Below are positions 41,760 to 52,138 of a stretch of DNA of 64,000 bases, one piece after another. The stretch lies in contig DUSN01000062.1 of NCBI GenBank assembly GCA_012842605.1, positions 33,542-97,541 of the forward strand. The letters are read 5' to 3'. The notes beneath the pieces were generated by a model, which saw nothing but the letters and a program-made list of their open reading frames with translations, had not been told where the DNA came from and searched no databases. The first letter of the stretch is position 1. The number at the start of each line of letters is the position of its first letter. Made by a program: the position numbers and the translations under genes. The DNA is from Clostridiales bacterium (GTDB lineage: Bacteria; Bacillota; Clostridia; Caldicoprobacterales; DTU083).

Positions 41760-41960
41760 AATATTTATATTAACAGTAACATGATTATTTTCTTGTAAGT
41801 TCACTACGATCAAAGTCGGGTACTCGCAACATACTTCTTCTCGTTCTAGGCTGGAACCATTGGCAGCCTATCTTACTCTAAGCATCAGGAGCTGCTCCCG
41901 TTTGAGAAAATAATGCTTAACACGCTTAAACGGTCAACAGTCAGGTTGTTCAGGCAATAT

Positions 41961-41995
41961 AAAACAACCCAGACAAGCCAATACTCGTCTGGGTT
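41961..41995 (-). terminator. intrinsic terminator of the htrA unit
   Basis: AACCCAGAC (41966-41974) pairs with GTCTGGGTT (41987-41995), followed on the minus strand by GTTTTAT. It lies about 75 bases after the htrA stop. Confidence 0.7.
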
Positions 41996-42069
41996 AATAT
42001 TATCATAACAAAGGAATTCGGTGAACATCTCTGATCCTTTGTCTAAGGAGGAGTTATATTACAAGTATA

Positions 42070-43290
42070 TTAATCATAGACATCTATGCCGCCAAGTTTT
42101 ACCTTTAGTACAAAGTCGTTGCCGTTTCTCCACAGGCTGACATCAATAACGTCACCTACTTCAAAGCTTTCCAGGGTAGATTTCAGTTCGTCTATTTTTT
42201 CAATCTTCTTGCCGTTAATACCGGTAATAACGTCACCGGGCTTAATTCCTGCTTCCAGGGCCGGGCTGTCTTTGGTTACATCAGTAATCAATATTCCTAC
42301 GGGGTATCCAAATTCTTCGGATGCTTCCTTGTTTATCTCTGTAATATATACTCCCAGCCATGGCTTCTGCGGATAGGAAACCTTACCGGTTTCTATAATT
42401 TCCTGGGCAATTGGCTTAAATACATTTGACGGAATTGCAAATCCAAGACCTTCTACCAGATCACCGCCAAACTTTATGGTGTTCATTCCAATAACTTCGC
42501 CTTTCATATTGAACAACGCTCCGCCGCTGTTGCCCCTGTTAATAGCTGCATCGGTCTGCAGCAGAGTCATTTTTCTTCCATCCAGCTGCAGTGTTCTGTT
42601 GACCGCGCTGATTACTCCAAAGTTTACAGTACCGGCCAGTTCATGTCCTAATGGGTTACCTATGGCAATTGCAAAATCTCCTTTTCGGACCTTGTCAGAA
42701 TCCCCTATCTTTGCTACAGTCAAATCGTCATGTTTAATTTTTAATACTGCCACATCGCTTTGGGGATCAGACCCTATCAGTTCAGCTTCCACCTTTTCAC
42801 CGTCATAGAGAATAACAAATAGCTGTTTTGCTCCGTCAATCACGTGATGGTTGGTGAGGATATGCCCTTCCTTGCTGATAATTATACCAGAACCGTAGCC
42901 TTCAACTTCCTGTGATCTGGATTCATTAAAGAAGAAGAAATCCGGTATAACCACTTCAGAACGATTGGTGATGCCCACCACTGCCTTTTCAACCTGTTCT
43001 ACAATATCCGCTACCGGATTGTCCGGACGTATGATAAGGTCTGCGGTACTGCCAAGGACAACCCTGTTCTCCTTATCTGCTGCTGTTGTATCTTTGCTGT
43101 TATTTGACAGACCTGATTTATTATCCATAACCTGCCTATCCTGTGACCCATTGGCACCGGGCAGATAAGGGGATATAGCATAAACAGCCAGACCGCCAAT
43201 CAAAGCAAAAATCAATGCTACTATGATATAGCTTTTGACTGTATTTCTTCTTTGATAGCGTTCCTCATCAAATTCATAAAATTCCCTCAT
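42070..43290 (-). CDS. htrA: HtrA/DegP-like serine protease with PDZ domain
   Basis: 406 residues. Membrane anchor at about 21-40, Ser/Asn/Asp-rich linker, trypsin-like S1C domain with catalytic His149 (T-N-H-H-V), Asp179 (S-D-V-A-V) and Ser255 (G-N-S-G-G), and one C-terminal PDZ domain (about 305-400, G-I-L-I-T-D-V, G-D-V-I-T-G-I-N-G). It degrades or refolds damaged proteins outside the membrane. GGAGGTG precedes ATG 43290. It follows a response regulator-kinase pair on the same strand, a layout like the Firmicute WalRK-HtrA neighbourhood. Confidence 0.95.
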   Translation of the reverse strand: MREFYEFDEERYQRRNTVKSYIIVALIFALIGGLAVYAISPYLPGANGSQDRQVMDNKSGLSNNSKDTTAADKENRVVLGSTADLIIRPDNPVADIVEQVEKAVVGITNRSEVVIPDFFFFNESRSQEVEGYGSGIIISKEGHILTNHHVIDGAKQLFVILYDGEKVEAELIGSDPQSDVAVLKIKHDDLTVAKIGDSDKVRKGDFAIAIGNPLGHELAGTVNFGVISAVNRTLQLDGRKMTLLQTDAAINRGNSGGALFNMKGEVIGMNTIKFGGDLVEGLGFAIPSNVFKPIAQEIIETGKVSYPQKPWLGVYITEINKEASEEFGYPVGILITDVTKDSPALEAGIKPGDVITGINGKKIEKIDELKSTLESFEVGDVIDVSLWRNGNDFVLKVKLGGIDVYD

Positions 43291-43406
43291 TTATTACACC
43301 TCCGATATTTATCAAAGAAAGCTTCTCCTGTTTTCTGATTTTATTATAAACCAGCTTTTTGAATAAAATATGAACATGGTGTAAACAAAAGCTAATCTTA
43401 AATATC

Positions 43407-44831
43407 TTATTGCTTTCTTACTGCTTTGAGGGAAAATATAAACGCTGATCCTTTGCCTACTTCACTGTTCAACCATATATTCTGGCCGTGACCTTCTATT
43501 ATTTTCTTAACTATGGACAAGCCCAGCCCGGTGCCTCCTTTTCCGCTTCTTGACTTGTCTATCTGATAAAACGGTTCCCAAATATGCGCAATTTCCTCCT
43601 TAGGTATGCCTGGACCCTGGTCTGCGATTTTAACAAAAACATTATCCTTATGTGTCCATGTTTTAATAGAAATCAGGCCGCCTTCCCTGTTAAATTTAAT
43701 GGCATTGTCCAGCAGATTTATTATAACCTGCTGCAGCCGGTCAGGATCACCTTCAACCAGGCAGACATCCTTTTCAAAGTCCACTTCCACATCCATGCCT
43801 CTTTCATTAATACGATCTTCTCTTGCGATAAGAACTCTTCTGATGGTTTCGTTGATATCCACCGTCTTCATTTCCATAGAAAACTGTCCTGTCTGTATCC
43901 GGGACAAATCCAGCAATTCATTGATCAGGCGATTCATTCTTTCAGTCTCATCCAGGGCAATTTTCAGGTACTTGTTTTGATCTTCAGGAGGAATGGTATT
44001 GTCCAATACTCCCTGGATATAGCCGCGCATAGAAGTCAGTGGGGACTTTAATTCATGTGATACATTGGCTACAAAGCTTCTCCTCATTAACTCAAGCTGC
44101 TCCAATGCGTCAGCCATAGCATTAAAGTTCATAGCCAGCTGCCCCACTTCATCTTTTGTCTTAACCTTAACCCGCCTTTTAAAATTTCCGGTTGCTATTT
44201 CTCTGGAAATAATGTTCATTTCAGTAAGAGGCCTTGAAAACCGTCTTGAGATGATATACAGCAATAGCATGGACAGAATGGAAGACAGGATAGCCGAACG
44301 CCAAATGCTTTCATAAGTATCCCTGAGTGTCCGGTTGATGCCCTGTATTGGAGAATGCAGAAAAACAGTTCCCTGTATTTTATTATTAATAATTAGGGGC
44401 ATGCCTACAGTTAATACAGGCACTGCAAAGCTTTCTCCAAAACGCCCGATGCGGGTGATGGTATTGCCTTCCAGCACCTGAACGAATTCATCTACTGTCA
44501 GTTTATGGTTTTCCCAGTCTACCTCATCCAATTGGGAGGAATTATGGCTGCTCCATATATATCCCCGTTCATTGGTAACCCATATAGTGGCTCCCAGGAA
44601 TCTATCAATTACCTGATATTGATATCTCAGCGTCAGGGAGTCTATCAGGCCCAGTGAATACAGCTCTATATACTGAGAAATTGCCTTACCCTCTCTGAGA
44701 AGCTCTTCCTTACGGGTATCCATGATATAATCCTGAAAAAATGAGGATAACAGAATTCCCAGAGTCAACAGTGCTGACAGTATGATGACAAAATAAGTCA
44801 CCATTAATCTAACAAATAGTGACCTGAACAT
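43407..44831 (-). CDS. sensor histidine kinase
   Basis: 474 residues: two membrane helices (about 8-30 and 178-195) flank an extracellular sensor domain of about 145 residues, then HAMP (196-248), HisKA with phospho-acceptor His259 (F-V-A-N-V-S-H-E-L-K-S-P) and HATPase_c with N-L-L-D-N-A-I-K-F, D-Q-G-P-G-I-P and G-G-T-G-L-G-L-S-I-V. There is no cytoplasmic PAS domain, unlike WalK. It phosphorylates the regulator encoded directly upstream. The stop of the regulator gene abuts its ATG. Confidence 0.93.
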   Translation of the reverse strand: MFRSLFVRLMVTYFVIILSALLTLGILLSSFFQDYIMDTRKEELLREGKAISQYIELYSLGLIDSLTLRYQYQVIDRFLGATIWVTNERGYIWSSHNSSQLDEVDWENHKLTVDEFVQVLEGNTITRIGRFGESFAVPVLTVGMPLIINNKIQGTVFLHSPIQGINRTLRDTYESIWRSAILSSILSMLLLYIISRRFSRPLTEMNIISREIATGNFKRRVKVKTKDEVGQLAMNFNAMADALEQLELMRRSFVANVSHELKSPLTSMRGYIQGVLDNTIPPEDQNKYLKIALDETERMNRLINELLDLSRIQTGQFSMEMKTVDINETIRRVLIAREDRINERGMDVEVDFEKDVCLVEGDPDRLQQVIINLLDNAIKFNREGGLISIKTWTHKDNVFVKIADQGPGIPKEEIAHIWEPFYQIDKSRSGKGGTGLGLSIVKKIIEGHGQNIWLNSEVGKGSAFIFSLKAVRKQ

Positions 44832-45515
44832 TTATTTCACCTCAAATTTGTAACCCACGCCCCAAACAGTCTTTATCTGCCAGTTGTCACTTTCCTTATT
44901 CAGCTTTTCCCGTATTCGCTTAATGTGAACATCCACAGTTCTGGAATCGCCAAAGAAATCAAATCCCCATACCTGTTCCAACAACTGTTCCCGGGTGAAT
45001 ACCTTGTTTGGATTGGAAGCCAGGTAATATAAAAGCTCCAGTTCTCTGGGCGGAAATTCAATATTTTTGCCATGGTAGGTCACAGTATAATCAGACAAGC
45101 TTACAGTTAAATTGGGGTATGATATCTGCCTTGAATCTATCTTTTGCGGCTTATGCCTTCTTAAAACGGCTTTGATTCTGGCTATCAGCTCTTTTGGATC
45201 AAAGGGTTTGACTATATAATCATCAGCACCAAGCTCTAACCCCAGCACCTTGTCAAAGGTTTCTCCCTTGGCTGTCAGCATAATGATCGGGATATCGCTT
45301 ATTTTCCGTATCTCCCTGCAAATATCCCAGCCATCCAGCCCCGGAAGCATCAGGTCAAGAACCACCAGATCCGGCGGGTTTTCCTTAAAAGCTTTCAAAG
45401 CCTTATAGCCGTCCTGGAAGGGTTCCACCCGGAACCCTTCCTTTTCCAGATACAATTTTATCAACTGGTTGATGTTAAAGTCGTCATCCACCACCATGAT
45501 GCGGTTTTCGCTCAT
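44832..45515 (-). CDS. OmpR/PhoB-family response regulator
   Basis: 227 residues. Receiver domain with acidic pocket D10-D11, phospho-acceptor Asp54 (V-V-L-D-L-M-L-P-G), the conserved T-A-K and K-P-F, followed by a winged-helix DNA-binding domain (E-F-P-P-R-E-L-E-L-L-Y-Y-L, V-D-V-H-I-K-R-I-R-E-K-L). It controls transcription on a signal from the adjoining kinase; htrA, just downstream, is a natural target candidate by location. Confidence 0.95.
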   Translation of the reverse strand: MSENRIMVVDDDFNINQLIKLYLEKEGFRVEPFQDGYKALKAFKENPPDLVVLDLMLPGLDGWDICREIRKISDIPIIMLTAKGETFDKVLGLELGADDYIVKPFDPKELIARIKAVLRRHKPQKIDSRQISYPNLTVSLSDYTVTYHGKNIEFPPRELELLYYLASNPNKVFTREQLLEQVWGFDFFGDSRTVDVHIKRIREKLNKESDNWQIKTVWGVGYKFEVK

Positions 45516-45576
45516 ATTTTTCTATCCCCCGTATTCTATGCTATGCCAGGCAGCAATCAAAACGGCAGAATCATCT

Positions 45577-47103
45577 TTATCTGCTGATGTCAGCCAGTTT
45601 CTGATAACTGTCCTTTAATGCATAATAGAGGCCGCCATATACCTCATAGTACTTTTCATATACAGGTATATTATCTTCAATGGGATTTTGTACTTTCACT
45701 ACTTTAATGGCTGCGTCACATGCTTCAGCTGCATTTTTATAAACACCGGTTCCGATTCCGGCCAGCAGCGCTACTCCCAGGGCAGGTCCTTCCTTGGAGT
45801 TGGTAACGGCTATGGGGGTCTGGAACACATCTGCCATCATCTGTCTCCACAGCGGGCTCTTTCCGCCGCCGCCGGAAGCGCGTACTTCATGTACCGGAAC
45901 GTCCATTTGACGGATAATCTCAAGACAATCCCGCAGGCTGTATGCTACACCCTCCATTACCGAACGAATCATTTCGCACCTGCCGTGCCTTGCCGTTAAA
46001 CCAAAGAATACTCCTCTGGCATAGGGGTCTAAATGAGGTGCCCTCTCTCCCATCAAATAGGGCAGGTAAATCAAGCCTTCACAGCCCGGTTTTGCCTTCT
46101 CAGCTTCCTTGTCCATTAGTTCATAAGGATCAACCCCCATAAACCCGGCCAGTTCCTTCTCCATTCCTCCAAACTGGTTTCTCATCCATTGCAGAGAAAG
46201 GCCTGCTGCCTGTGTTACTCCCATTACATGCCAGGTGTTGGGTACGGCATGGCAGAATGTCTGAGTTCTTCCCTTGGGATCTATTTTGACCTGGTCCATT
46301 GAAGCAAATACAACACCGGATGTTCCTATGGTGGAGGATATTACTCCGGGTTTTATTATTCCGTTGCCCACTGCACCGGCAGCCTGGTCACCGCCGCCTC
46401 CCACTACCGGTGTACCCTGGGGCAGCCCTGTCAGGCGGGCAGCTTCTGCTGATATGTATCCGCTTACCTCATGGGATTCGTATACCTTTGGCAACCAGTC
46501 AGGTGAAATACCAAGCTTGTTCAAAACCTCGCTGCTCCATTGACGTTTGGGGATATCCAGGAATTGAGTACCGCTGGCATCTGAAACCTCTGTTGCAAAT
46601 ACGCCGGTCAGCCTGTACCTTATGTAGTCCTTAGGCAGCAATATTTTGTCGATCTTCTGGAAAATATCGCTCTGGTGGTTCTTAACCCACATGACCTTGG
46701 AAGCAGTAAAACCTGTTAAGGCAGGATTTGCTGTTATTTCCATCAGTTTTTCCCTGCCGATTATCTCGGTTATCTGATCGCATTCGTTTTGGGTTCTCTG
46801 ATCACACCAGATAATAGAGGACCTAAGAACATTGCCTTCCTTATCCAGCAGCACCATTCCATGCATCTGGCCTGACAATCCTAAGCCCTTAATATCCTTT
46901 GGATTTACTCCGCTGGATTTTATAACCTGGGCTATAGTATCAACGACCGCTTTCCACCAATCCTCCGGATCCTGTTCAGCCCATCCGATATGCGGCTGAT
47001 ACAGCGGATACTCGCCCAATGCACTGGCTATGGTATTGCCTTCCACATCAAACAATACTGTTTTTGTGCCTGACGTACCTATATCTACTCCCAGCAAATA
47101 CAT
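45577..47103 (-). CDS. xylB: xylulokinase
   Basis: 508-residue FGGY-family sugar kinase. Phosphate-1 motif L-L-G-V-D-I-G-T-S-G-T-K-T at the start, Q-M-H-G-M-V-L-L-D (xylulokinase-typical), catalytic Asp in G-G-G-D-Q-A-A-G-A-V-G, and R-A-S-G-G-G-G-K-S-P-L-W-R-Q. It phosphorylates D-xylulose for the pentose phosphate pathway. No xylose isomerase or transporter gene is adjacent; it lies alone between mutS2 and the two-component genes. Confidence 0.92.
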   Translation of the reverse strand: MYLLGVDIGTSGTKTVLFDVEGNTIASALGEYPLYQPHIGWAEQDPEDWWKAVVDTIAQVIKSSGVNPKDIKGLGLSGQMHGMVLLDKEGNVLRSSIIWCDQRTQNECDQITEIIGREKLMEITANPALTGFTASKVMWVKNHQSDIFQKIDKILLPKDYIRYRLTGVFATEVSDASGTQFLDIPKRQWSSEVLNKLGISPDWLPKVYESHEVSGYISAEAARLTGLPQGTPVVGGGGDQAAGAVGNGIIKPGVISSTIGTSGVVFASMDQVKIDPKGRTQTFCHAVPNTWHVMGVTQAAGLSLQWMRNQFGGMEKELAGFMGVDPYELMDKEAEKAKPGCEGLIYLPYLMGERAPHLDPYARGVFFGLTARHGRCEMIRSVMEGVAYSLRDCLEIIRQMDVPVHEVRASGGGGKSPLWRQMMADVFQTPIAVTNSKEGPALGVALLAGIGTGVYKNAAEACDAAIKVVKVQNPIEDNIPVYEKYYEVYGGLYYALKDSYQKLADISR

Positions 47104-47126
47104 AACGTTATATTCCTCCTTTATAT

Positions 47127-49493
47127 TTATTTTATTTCTACCACGGTAACCCCTGTTTCTCCCTCACCAAACTTGCCCAATCGATAGGATTTTACATGGG
47201 GATGCTTTTTGAGCAGCTGGTGAATTGAGTTTCTAAGAATGCCTGTGCCCTTGCCATGGATGATAGTTACCTCATTAAGTCCGGCCAAAAAGGCATTGTC
47301 CAGGTAAATGTCAGTTTCTGCCATAGCTTCTTCTGAATTCATTCCTCTCAAATCCAGCTCAGAAGAAACCGAAGTTGTTCTTGGTGTAATCTTCCTGCCT
47401 GATTTTACTGAAACTGCTGTATCTTCTTCAGCTTGACGCAAGTCGGATATATTGGCATTAACCTTCATAATTCCCACTTGCACCAATAAATTACCCTCCT
47501 CATCAGGCATGCTGAGCACCTGCCCTTTTTGATCCAAAGAGGCAAGGTATACTGTCTGTCCCAACTGCAGGTTTCTAAGGGGCATTCTTGGAGACAGGGC
47601 AGTTTTATGCCGGGCATCTCCTTCCAGGCGTTCAAAGGTATTCTTAAGTTTTTTGCGGGCTTCTTCTATAGCACGGTTTCTTTCTTTTTCCTCAGTTTCC
47701 CGTGCCAGCTTCTGTAGTTCCTTAATTATTTCATCAGCCTCTGCCCTGGCATTCTGTATCAGCTTTCTGGCTTCCTCCCTGGCTTTGTTTAAAAGCTTGG
47801 CCTTTTGCTGCTCAAATTCCATTAGTTCCTTTTCATGTTTTTCCTTAATTGCCTCAATTTCTGCAAGATAAGCTTTGGACTGCTGCCGTTCCTGCTCAGC
47901 TGCAATACGGTTTCTTTCTATGTCACCCATTATGTCTTCAAAACGCACATTCTCCTGGCTCAAGTATTCCCTTGCTCCGTCTATCAGGGACTCATCCAGC
48001 CCCAGCCTGCGGGAGATTTCAAAGGCATTGCTTTTGCCGGGTACACCAATTAAAAGGCGGTAAGTAGGCCGCAGGGTTTCAACATCAAATTCAACGGATG
48101 CGTTTTCCACGCCTTCCCTTTTGATGGCATATACCTTAAGCTCACTGTAGTGGGTGGTTGCCATAGTCCTGATATTTCTATTATGCAGGTGATCCAGGAT
48201 AGACATGGCCAGAGCGGCGCCTTCAGTTGGATCCGTACCGGCTCCCAGCTCGTCAAAGAGTACAAGGTCATAGGGATTCACATTCCGCAGAATCTGCACT
48301 ATATTGGACATATGTGATGAAAAGGTGCTCAAGCTTTGCTCTATGCTCTGCTCATCCCCAATATCGGCATAAACATTGTTGAATACTCCAAGTGCAGTAC
48401 CATAATCAGCGGGCAGGTGCAGCCCTGCCTGAGCCATAAGAACAAAAAGTCCTGTGGTTTTCAATGTAACGGTTTTCCCGCCTGTATTAGGCCCGGTAAT
48501 AACAAGTGTAGTAAATCTCCTGCCCAGTTCCAATGTAATGGGCACTACAACATTCGGATCGATAAGCGGATGCCTTCCGTTTTTTATATAAAGTGAAGGC
48601 GTATCTGCAATTGACGGCCGAACTCCTCGGATTGATATGCTGAAGGCACCCTTTGCAAAAATGAAATCCAGGCGGATCAATATCTCGAAAGCTGACAGGA
48701 TTTCCTCTCCCGCCGCTCCAACCTGAGCAGTCAGGTCTGCTAATATTCGTTCAACTTCATCTGCTTCCTTAATCATCAGCTGCCTGATTTCGTTGTTTGC
48801 CTCAACCACAGACATGGGTTCTATAAACAGAGTTGCACCGCTGGATGACTGGTCATGCACAATGCCGGGCATCTGGGACCGGTATTCCTGCTTAACCGGC
48901 AGGACATAACGGCCGTTCCGCATGGTTATAATAGGCTCCTGCAGAAATTTCAGCATCTGTGGAGAATGCAAATAACTGTTGAGCCGTTCCCTTACCCTTT
49001 CGTTTGCCCTGTTTATCTGCCTGCGAATATTGGCAAGTTCGGGACTTGCATGGTCATACAAGGTGTCTTCGGTCTCTATGCACCTGCGGATACTATCCAA
49101 TAACACCCTTTGAGTCTGCATTGCCGCGACCATGGAGGGTATCCATTTTAACTCAGCTTTAGCCTTGTGCTCATTCATTCTGATCTTTACTGAACTGATC
49201 AGTGAGAGTACCTGAGCTATTTGCAGCAGTTCCTTAGGACTCAAAACTGAACCTATTATGGCTTTCCTGATATGCTGCCTTATATTTGGGAAGGATGACA
49301 GAAAACCGCTTCCTTCTACAGCAAGAATGGACTCCGCTTCAGAGGTTTCTTCCTGCCATTGTTCTATTGTCATTCGGTCTGAAACGGGTTTCAGCTGAAG
49401 GACAAGCTCGCGTCCTGAGTCGGACTGTGCAAACCCGGCCAGTTTTTCTATGATCTTATGGTATTCCAGTACCCTTAATGTTTTTTCGTTCAT
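47127..49493 (-). CDS. mutS2: endonuclease MutS2
   Basis: 788 residues. The MutS core and clamp (to about 310) lead to the ATPase with Walker A G-P-N-T-G-G-K-T, D-E-L-G-A-G-T-D-P-T-E-G and T-T-H-Y-S-E-L-K, a long charged coiled coil (about 515-620), a KOW-like segment, and a C-terminal Smr nuclease domain (E-L-D-L-R-G-M-N, H-G-K-G-T-G-I-L-R). MutS2 lacks the mismatch-recognition domain; it suppresses recombination in some bacteria and rescues collided ribosomes in Bacillus. It follows the U32 gene by 30 bases. Confidence 0.95.
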   Translation of the reverse strand: MNEKTLRVLEYHKIIEKLAGFAQSDSGRELVLQLKPVSDRMTIEQWQEETSEAESILAVEGSGFLSSFPNIRQHIRKAIIGSVLSPKELLQIAQVLSLISSVKIRMNEHKAKAELKWIPSMVAAMQTQRVLLDSIRRCIETEDTLYDHASPELANIRRQINRANERVRERLNSYLHSPQMLKFLQEPIITMRNGRYVLPVKQEYRSQMPGIVHDQSSSGATLFIEPMSVVEANNEIRQLMIKEADEVERILADLTAQVGAAGEEILSAFEILIRLDFIFAKGAFSISIRGVRPSIADTPSLYIKNGRHPLIDPNVVVPITLELGRRFTTLVITGPNTGGKTVTLKTTGLFVLMAQAGLHLPADYGTALGVFNNVYADIGDEQSIEQSLSTFSSHMSNIVQILRNVNPYDLVLFDELGAGTDPTEGAALAMSILDHLHNRNIRTMATTHYSELKVYAIKREGVENASVEFDVETLRPTYRLLIGVPGKSNAFEISRRLGLDESLIDGAREYLSQENVRFEDIMGDIERNRIAAEQERQQSKAYLAEIEAIKEKHEKELMEFEQQKAKLLNKAREEARKLIQNARAEADEIIKELQKLARETEEKERNRAIEEARKKLKNTFERLEGDARHKTALSPRMPLRNLQLGQTVYLASLDQKGQVLSMPDEEGNLLVQVGIMKVNANISDLRQAEEDTAVSVKSGRKITPRTTSVSSELDLRGMNSEEAMAETDIYLDNAFLAGLNEVTIIHGKGTGILRNSIHQLLKKHPHVKSYRLGKFGEGETGVTVVEIK

Positions 49494-49523
49494 TGTGTCT
49501 CCTCATTCATTTACGGCCTTTTC

Positions 49524-52004
49524 TTATTCAACGCCCCGGAAGAAGTGGCCTTTGGTAAATCCGTTTCTTTTTAATTCCTGCACATAAGCAGACAGTTCTT
49601 CAGGCAGGCCGGTCCCCGGATTATCCAGTGCAAACCGGTAGGCCTTGATTACAGGCATAAACTCCTCCGGTCTCAGGCCTTCCAGTTTCAGTCCCCAGAC
49701 AGAGGCTGAAAGCTTGTGTATTGCCTCCATATTATCTGCAAGAAAAATAGGCTGGCTGTTCAATATTTCACTATAGCAATGTGCAATTCTTTTTTTTCTG
49801 ACCGTAAAATCATAACCCAGCCGGTCAGTCAGTGTATGTTCTCCCAAAAATCTGCAGTTGCTGCAGCTGTCGTTCCCGTCGGCCTGGGGACAATATTCCA
49901 GCGTCATGAGAGTTATGCGTCCATACACCAATATTTCACATGGTAATGAACTTCCATTTATTATATCACGGATTTCAGCTATTGTTAACTCCGGGGAAAG
50001 CACGACACCCTTCAAGCCGAAATCATGCAGCTGATCTATAGTTAAAGTGTTAAATACGTTCAGGGTATGTGCACCAAAGTAATTGCTTATCCCCTTTTCA
50101 TGCATCAGCTTCAATTGTCCAAGGTTAGAAAACTGATAACCGTCAAACATATTCCAGAACTGATCCGGGAGACTGCGCAGCAAAGTCATGTCATACATTC
50201 TGGTTATAGTGGGCAGCAGTAAATGCAGTTCAATACCGGCTTCTTTAATGCTTTGTACCTGTTCCTGCATCAACTCCCATTTAAAAGCAAAAGATGCGGG
50301 CGAAAAGGTTACCCTGTCCAATCCTTCAAGAACCCGGGGGTTAAAATCAAGGCGGTCTAAGTATCCATTAAGGATCGGACGAGCAGGCGGGCTGTACACC
50401 GGGAACTGCCTGCCCCTCTCATCAGCAGCGGACTTTGCAGCTGTTGCTTCTGATTTCAATGCCCTGTCATTATAGTATGCAATCCTTTTTTTCATTAGTT
50501 CATCTGCTGCATCCCGCCGCAGCTGGTTAATTGCCGAAACAGGCAGAAATATTTCATTCTCGCATTCCAGATCAGCTGACAGCAATTCGAACGGGGTATC
50601 CCCCAGCTTGCCAAGGTGCTGCAGCAGAATATCCTTGTCCATCGCTCTATTTACAGCTTTCTGTACCTCGAAGCTGCCTTCCGCTCTTCCCTCTATGCCG
50701 TTTGGATCCCGAAGAATCAGCACCGGGTTATTCCCGATTTCAAATTTAGCCTTTGCAGTAACCGGTATCTTACGGCCATATATATTGCTGTATGATTCAC
50801 CGGCAGATTTCAACTGAGATGCCTTTAAAGTACGGTAAACCTTAGTTCCCGGCTTAGGCCGTATGGATGATGGTATTCCGGCCAGCTGGCCCCGAAGCCC
50901 GCGGTTGGCCTTCTTACCGTTGATTATTATGCTGCTTACTGTCTGTCCTGTATTTCCCTCACTGCTCATCCAAAACTCAATGCTGTCGCCTGTTTCTATA
51001 TCCTCTTCCAGGGCTATCCATACTATGCCTTTTTCCTGCTTTACTGTTTTTCCCAGGTATATACCCCAGTGGCTGGGCTTCTCACGGGCAAACAGGCTGC
51101 CATGACTGGTGCCGTAATAGTAGCCCTTGGTAAAGCTTCCGCGGTTGAATATTTGCTCCAGCTCCTCATAAGCTGACCGGTCTGGAATATATCGTCCTGT
51201 TTTCAGGATACTATCCAGTGCTTTCCGGTATTCCCTTGTAACTACCGCTACATATTCCGGTCTTTTCATCCTGCCTTCTATCTTTAGGCTTGTTACCCCT
51301 GCAGATAATATTTCATCCAGAAAATCCAGAGTAGAGAGATCTTTCATGCTTATATGATAAGCCGGCTGACTTTGTTTACCTTTTTGCTTGTCCAATGTAT
51401 ATGCCAAACGGCATGGCTGTGCACACATCCCGCGATTTCCGCTCCTTCCGCCCAGCATGCTGCTCATAAGGCACTGGCCGGAATAGGAAACACAAAGCGC
51501 ACCATGAATGAATGTTTCCAGCTCTATGGAGCTGTTGTCAGAAATATGCGCCAGTTCCTCCAAGGTCAGTTCCCGGGCAAGTACAACACGGTCAAAGCCC
51601 ATTTCCTCCAATACCCTGACTCCCTCTAACTGGTGTATTGTCATCTGAGTACTGGCATGCAGGGAAAGTCTTGAGTGGTGCCTTTCTATCCAGCGGGCGG
51701 TTCCTAAGTCCTGGACTATTACACCGTCTACCTTAAGCTCTTCCAGCAAGGGCAGAAAGGATATCAGCTCTTCCAGTTCCTTCTGCTTTATAAGAATGTT
51801 AAGGGTAATATATATCCTTACACCATACAGGTGCGCATACTCTACAGCCTTCTTAAGCGTGTCATTGTCAAAATTAGCTGCCTGTCTTCTGGCATTAAAT
51901 TTCGTACCGCCTACATAGACTGCATCTGCACCGTTTTGTACAGCTGCCACTAAGGCTTCCCAACTGCCTGCCGGTGCAAGCAGTTCCGGCAGATTTTTCT
52001 TCAA
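49524..52004 (-). CDS. U32 family peptidase with DUF3656
   Basis: 826 residues. The N-terminal U32 domain shows L-L-A-P-A-G-S-W-E-A-L-V-A-A and the family signature E-T-F-I-H-G-A-L-C-V-S-Y-S-G-Q-C, with C-A-Q-P-C nearby. DUF3656 (about 390-510) and a second barrel-like region with cysteines (C-P-Q-A-D-G-N-D-S-C-S-N-C) follow. The long form resembles RlhA, which hydroxylates 23S rRNA C2501; the older collagenase annotation is doubtful. The cysteines probably bind an Fe-S cluster. It sits in the pheST-zapA-U32-mutS2 order common in Clostridia. Confidence 0.9.
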   Translation of the reverse strand: MKKNLPELLAPAGSWEALVAAVQNGADAVYVGGTKFNARRQAANFDNDTLKKAVEYAHLYGVRIYITLNILIKQKELEELISFLPLLEELKVDGVIVQDLGTARWIERHHSRLSLHASTQMTIHQLEGVRVLEEMGFDRVVLARELTLEELAHISDNSSIELETFIHGALCVSYSGQCLMSSMLGGRSGNRGMCAQPCRLAYTLDKQKGKQSQPAYHISMKDLSTLDFLDEILSAGVTSLKIEGRMKRPEYVAVVTREYRKALDSILKTGRYIPDRSAYEELEQIFNRGSFTKGYYYGTSHGSLFAREKPSHWGIYLGKTVKQEKGIVWIALEEDIETGDSIEFWMSSEGNTGQTVSSIIINGKKANRGLRGQLAGIPSSIRPKPGTKVYRTLKASQLKSAGESYSNIYGRKIPVTAKAKFEIGNNPVLILRDPNGIEGRAEGSFEVQKAVNRAMDKDILLQHLGKLGDTPFELLSADLECENEIFLPVSAINQLRRDAADELMKKRIAYYNDRALKSEATAAKSAADERGRQFPVYSPPARPILNGYLDRLDFNPRVLEGLDRVTFSPASFAFKWELMQEQVQSIKEAGIELHLLLPTITRMYDMTLLRSLPDQFWNMFDGYQFSNLGQLKLMHEKGISNYFGAHTLNVFNTLTIDQLHDFGLKGVVLSPELTIAEIRDIINGSSLPCEILVYGRITLMTLEYCPQADGNDSCSNCRFLGEHTLTDRLGYDFTVRKKRIAHCYSEILNSQPIFLADNMEAIHKLSASVWGLKLEGLRPEEFMPVIKAYRFALDNPGTGLPEELSAYVQELKRNGFTKGHFFRGVE

Positions 52005-52065
52005 GTTATCATCTCCTTTGCCTCTTATTATACTATCTGCACTTGAAAAAGGAACTATTTGCTAT

Positions 52066-52098
52066 ACAAAAAAATACCGGACACTAAGTCCGGTTTTC
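52066..52098 (-). terminator. intrinsic terminator
   Basis: ACCGGAC pairs with GTCCGGT (52076-52094), followed on the minus strand by ATTTTTTTG. It terminates the small gene ending at 52139. Confidence 0.75.
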
Positions 52099-52138
52099 TA
52101 AATTTAAAATCTAATTTTATTATGAATCAGTTTAGCAG

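Noticed and set aside
41760..41960. Possible small RNA or gene fragment after the zinc-ribbon gene
   Set aside because: No promoter, ribosome binding site or convincing stem-loop other than the terminators at either end.
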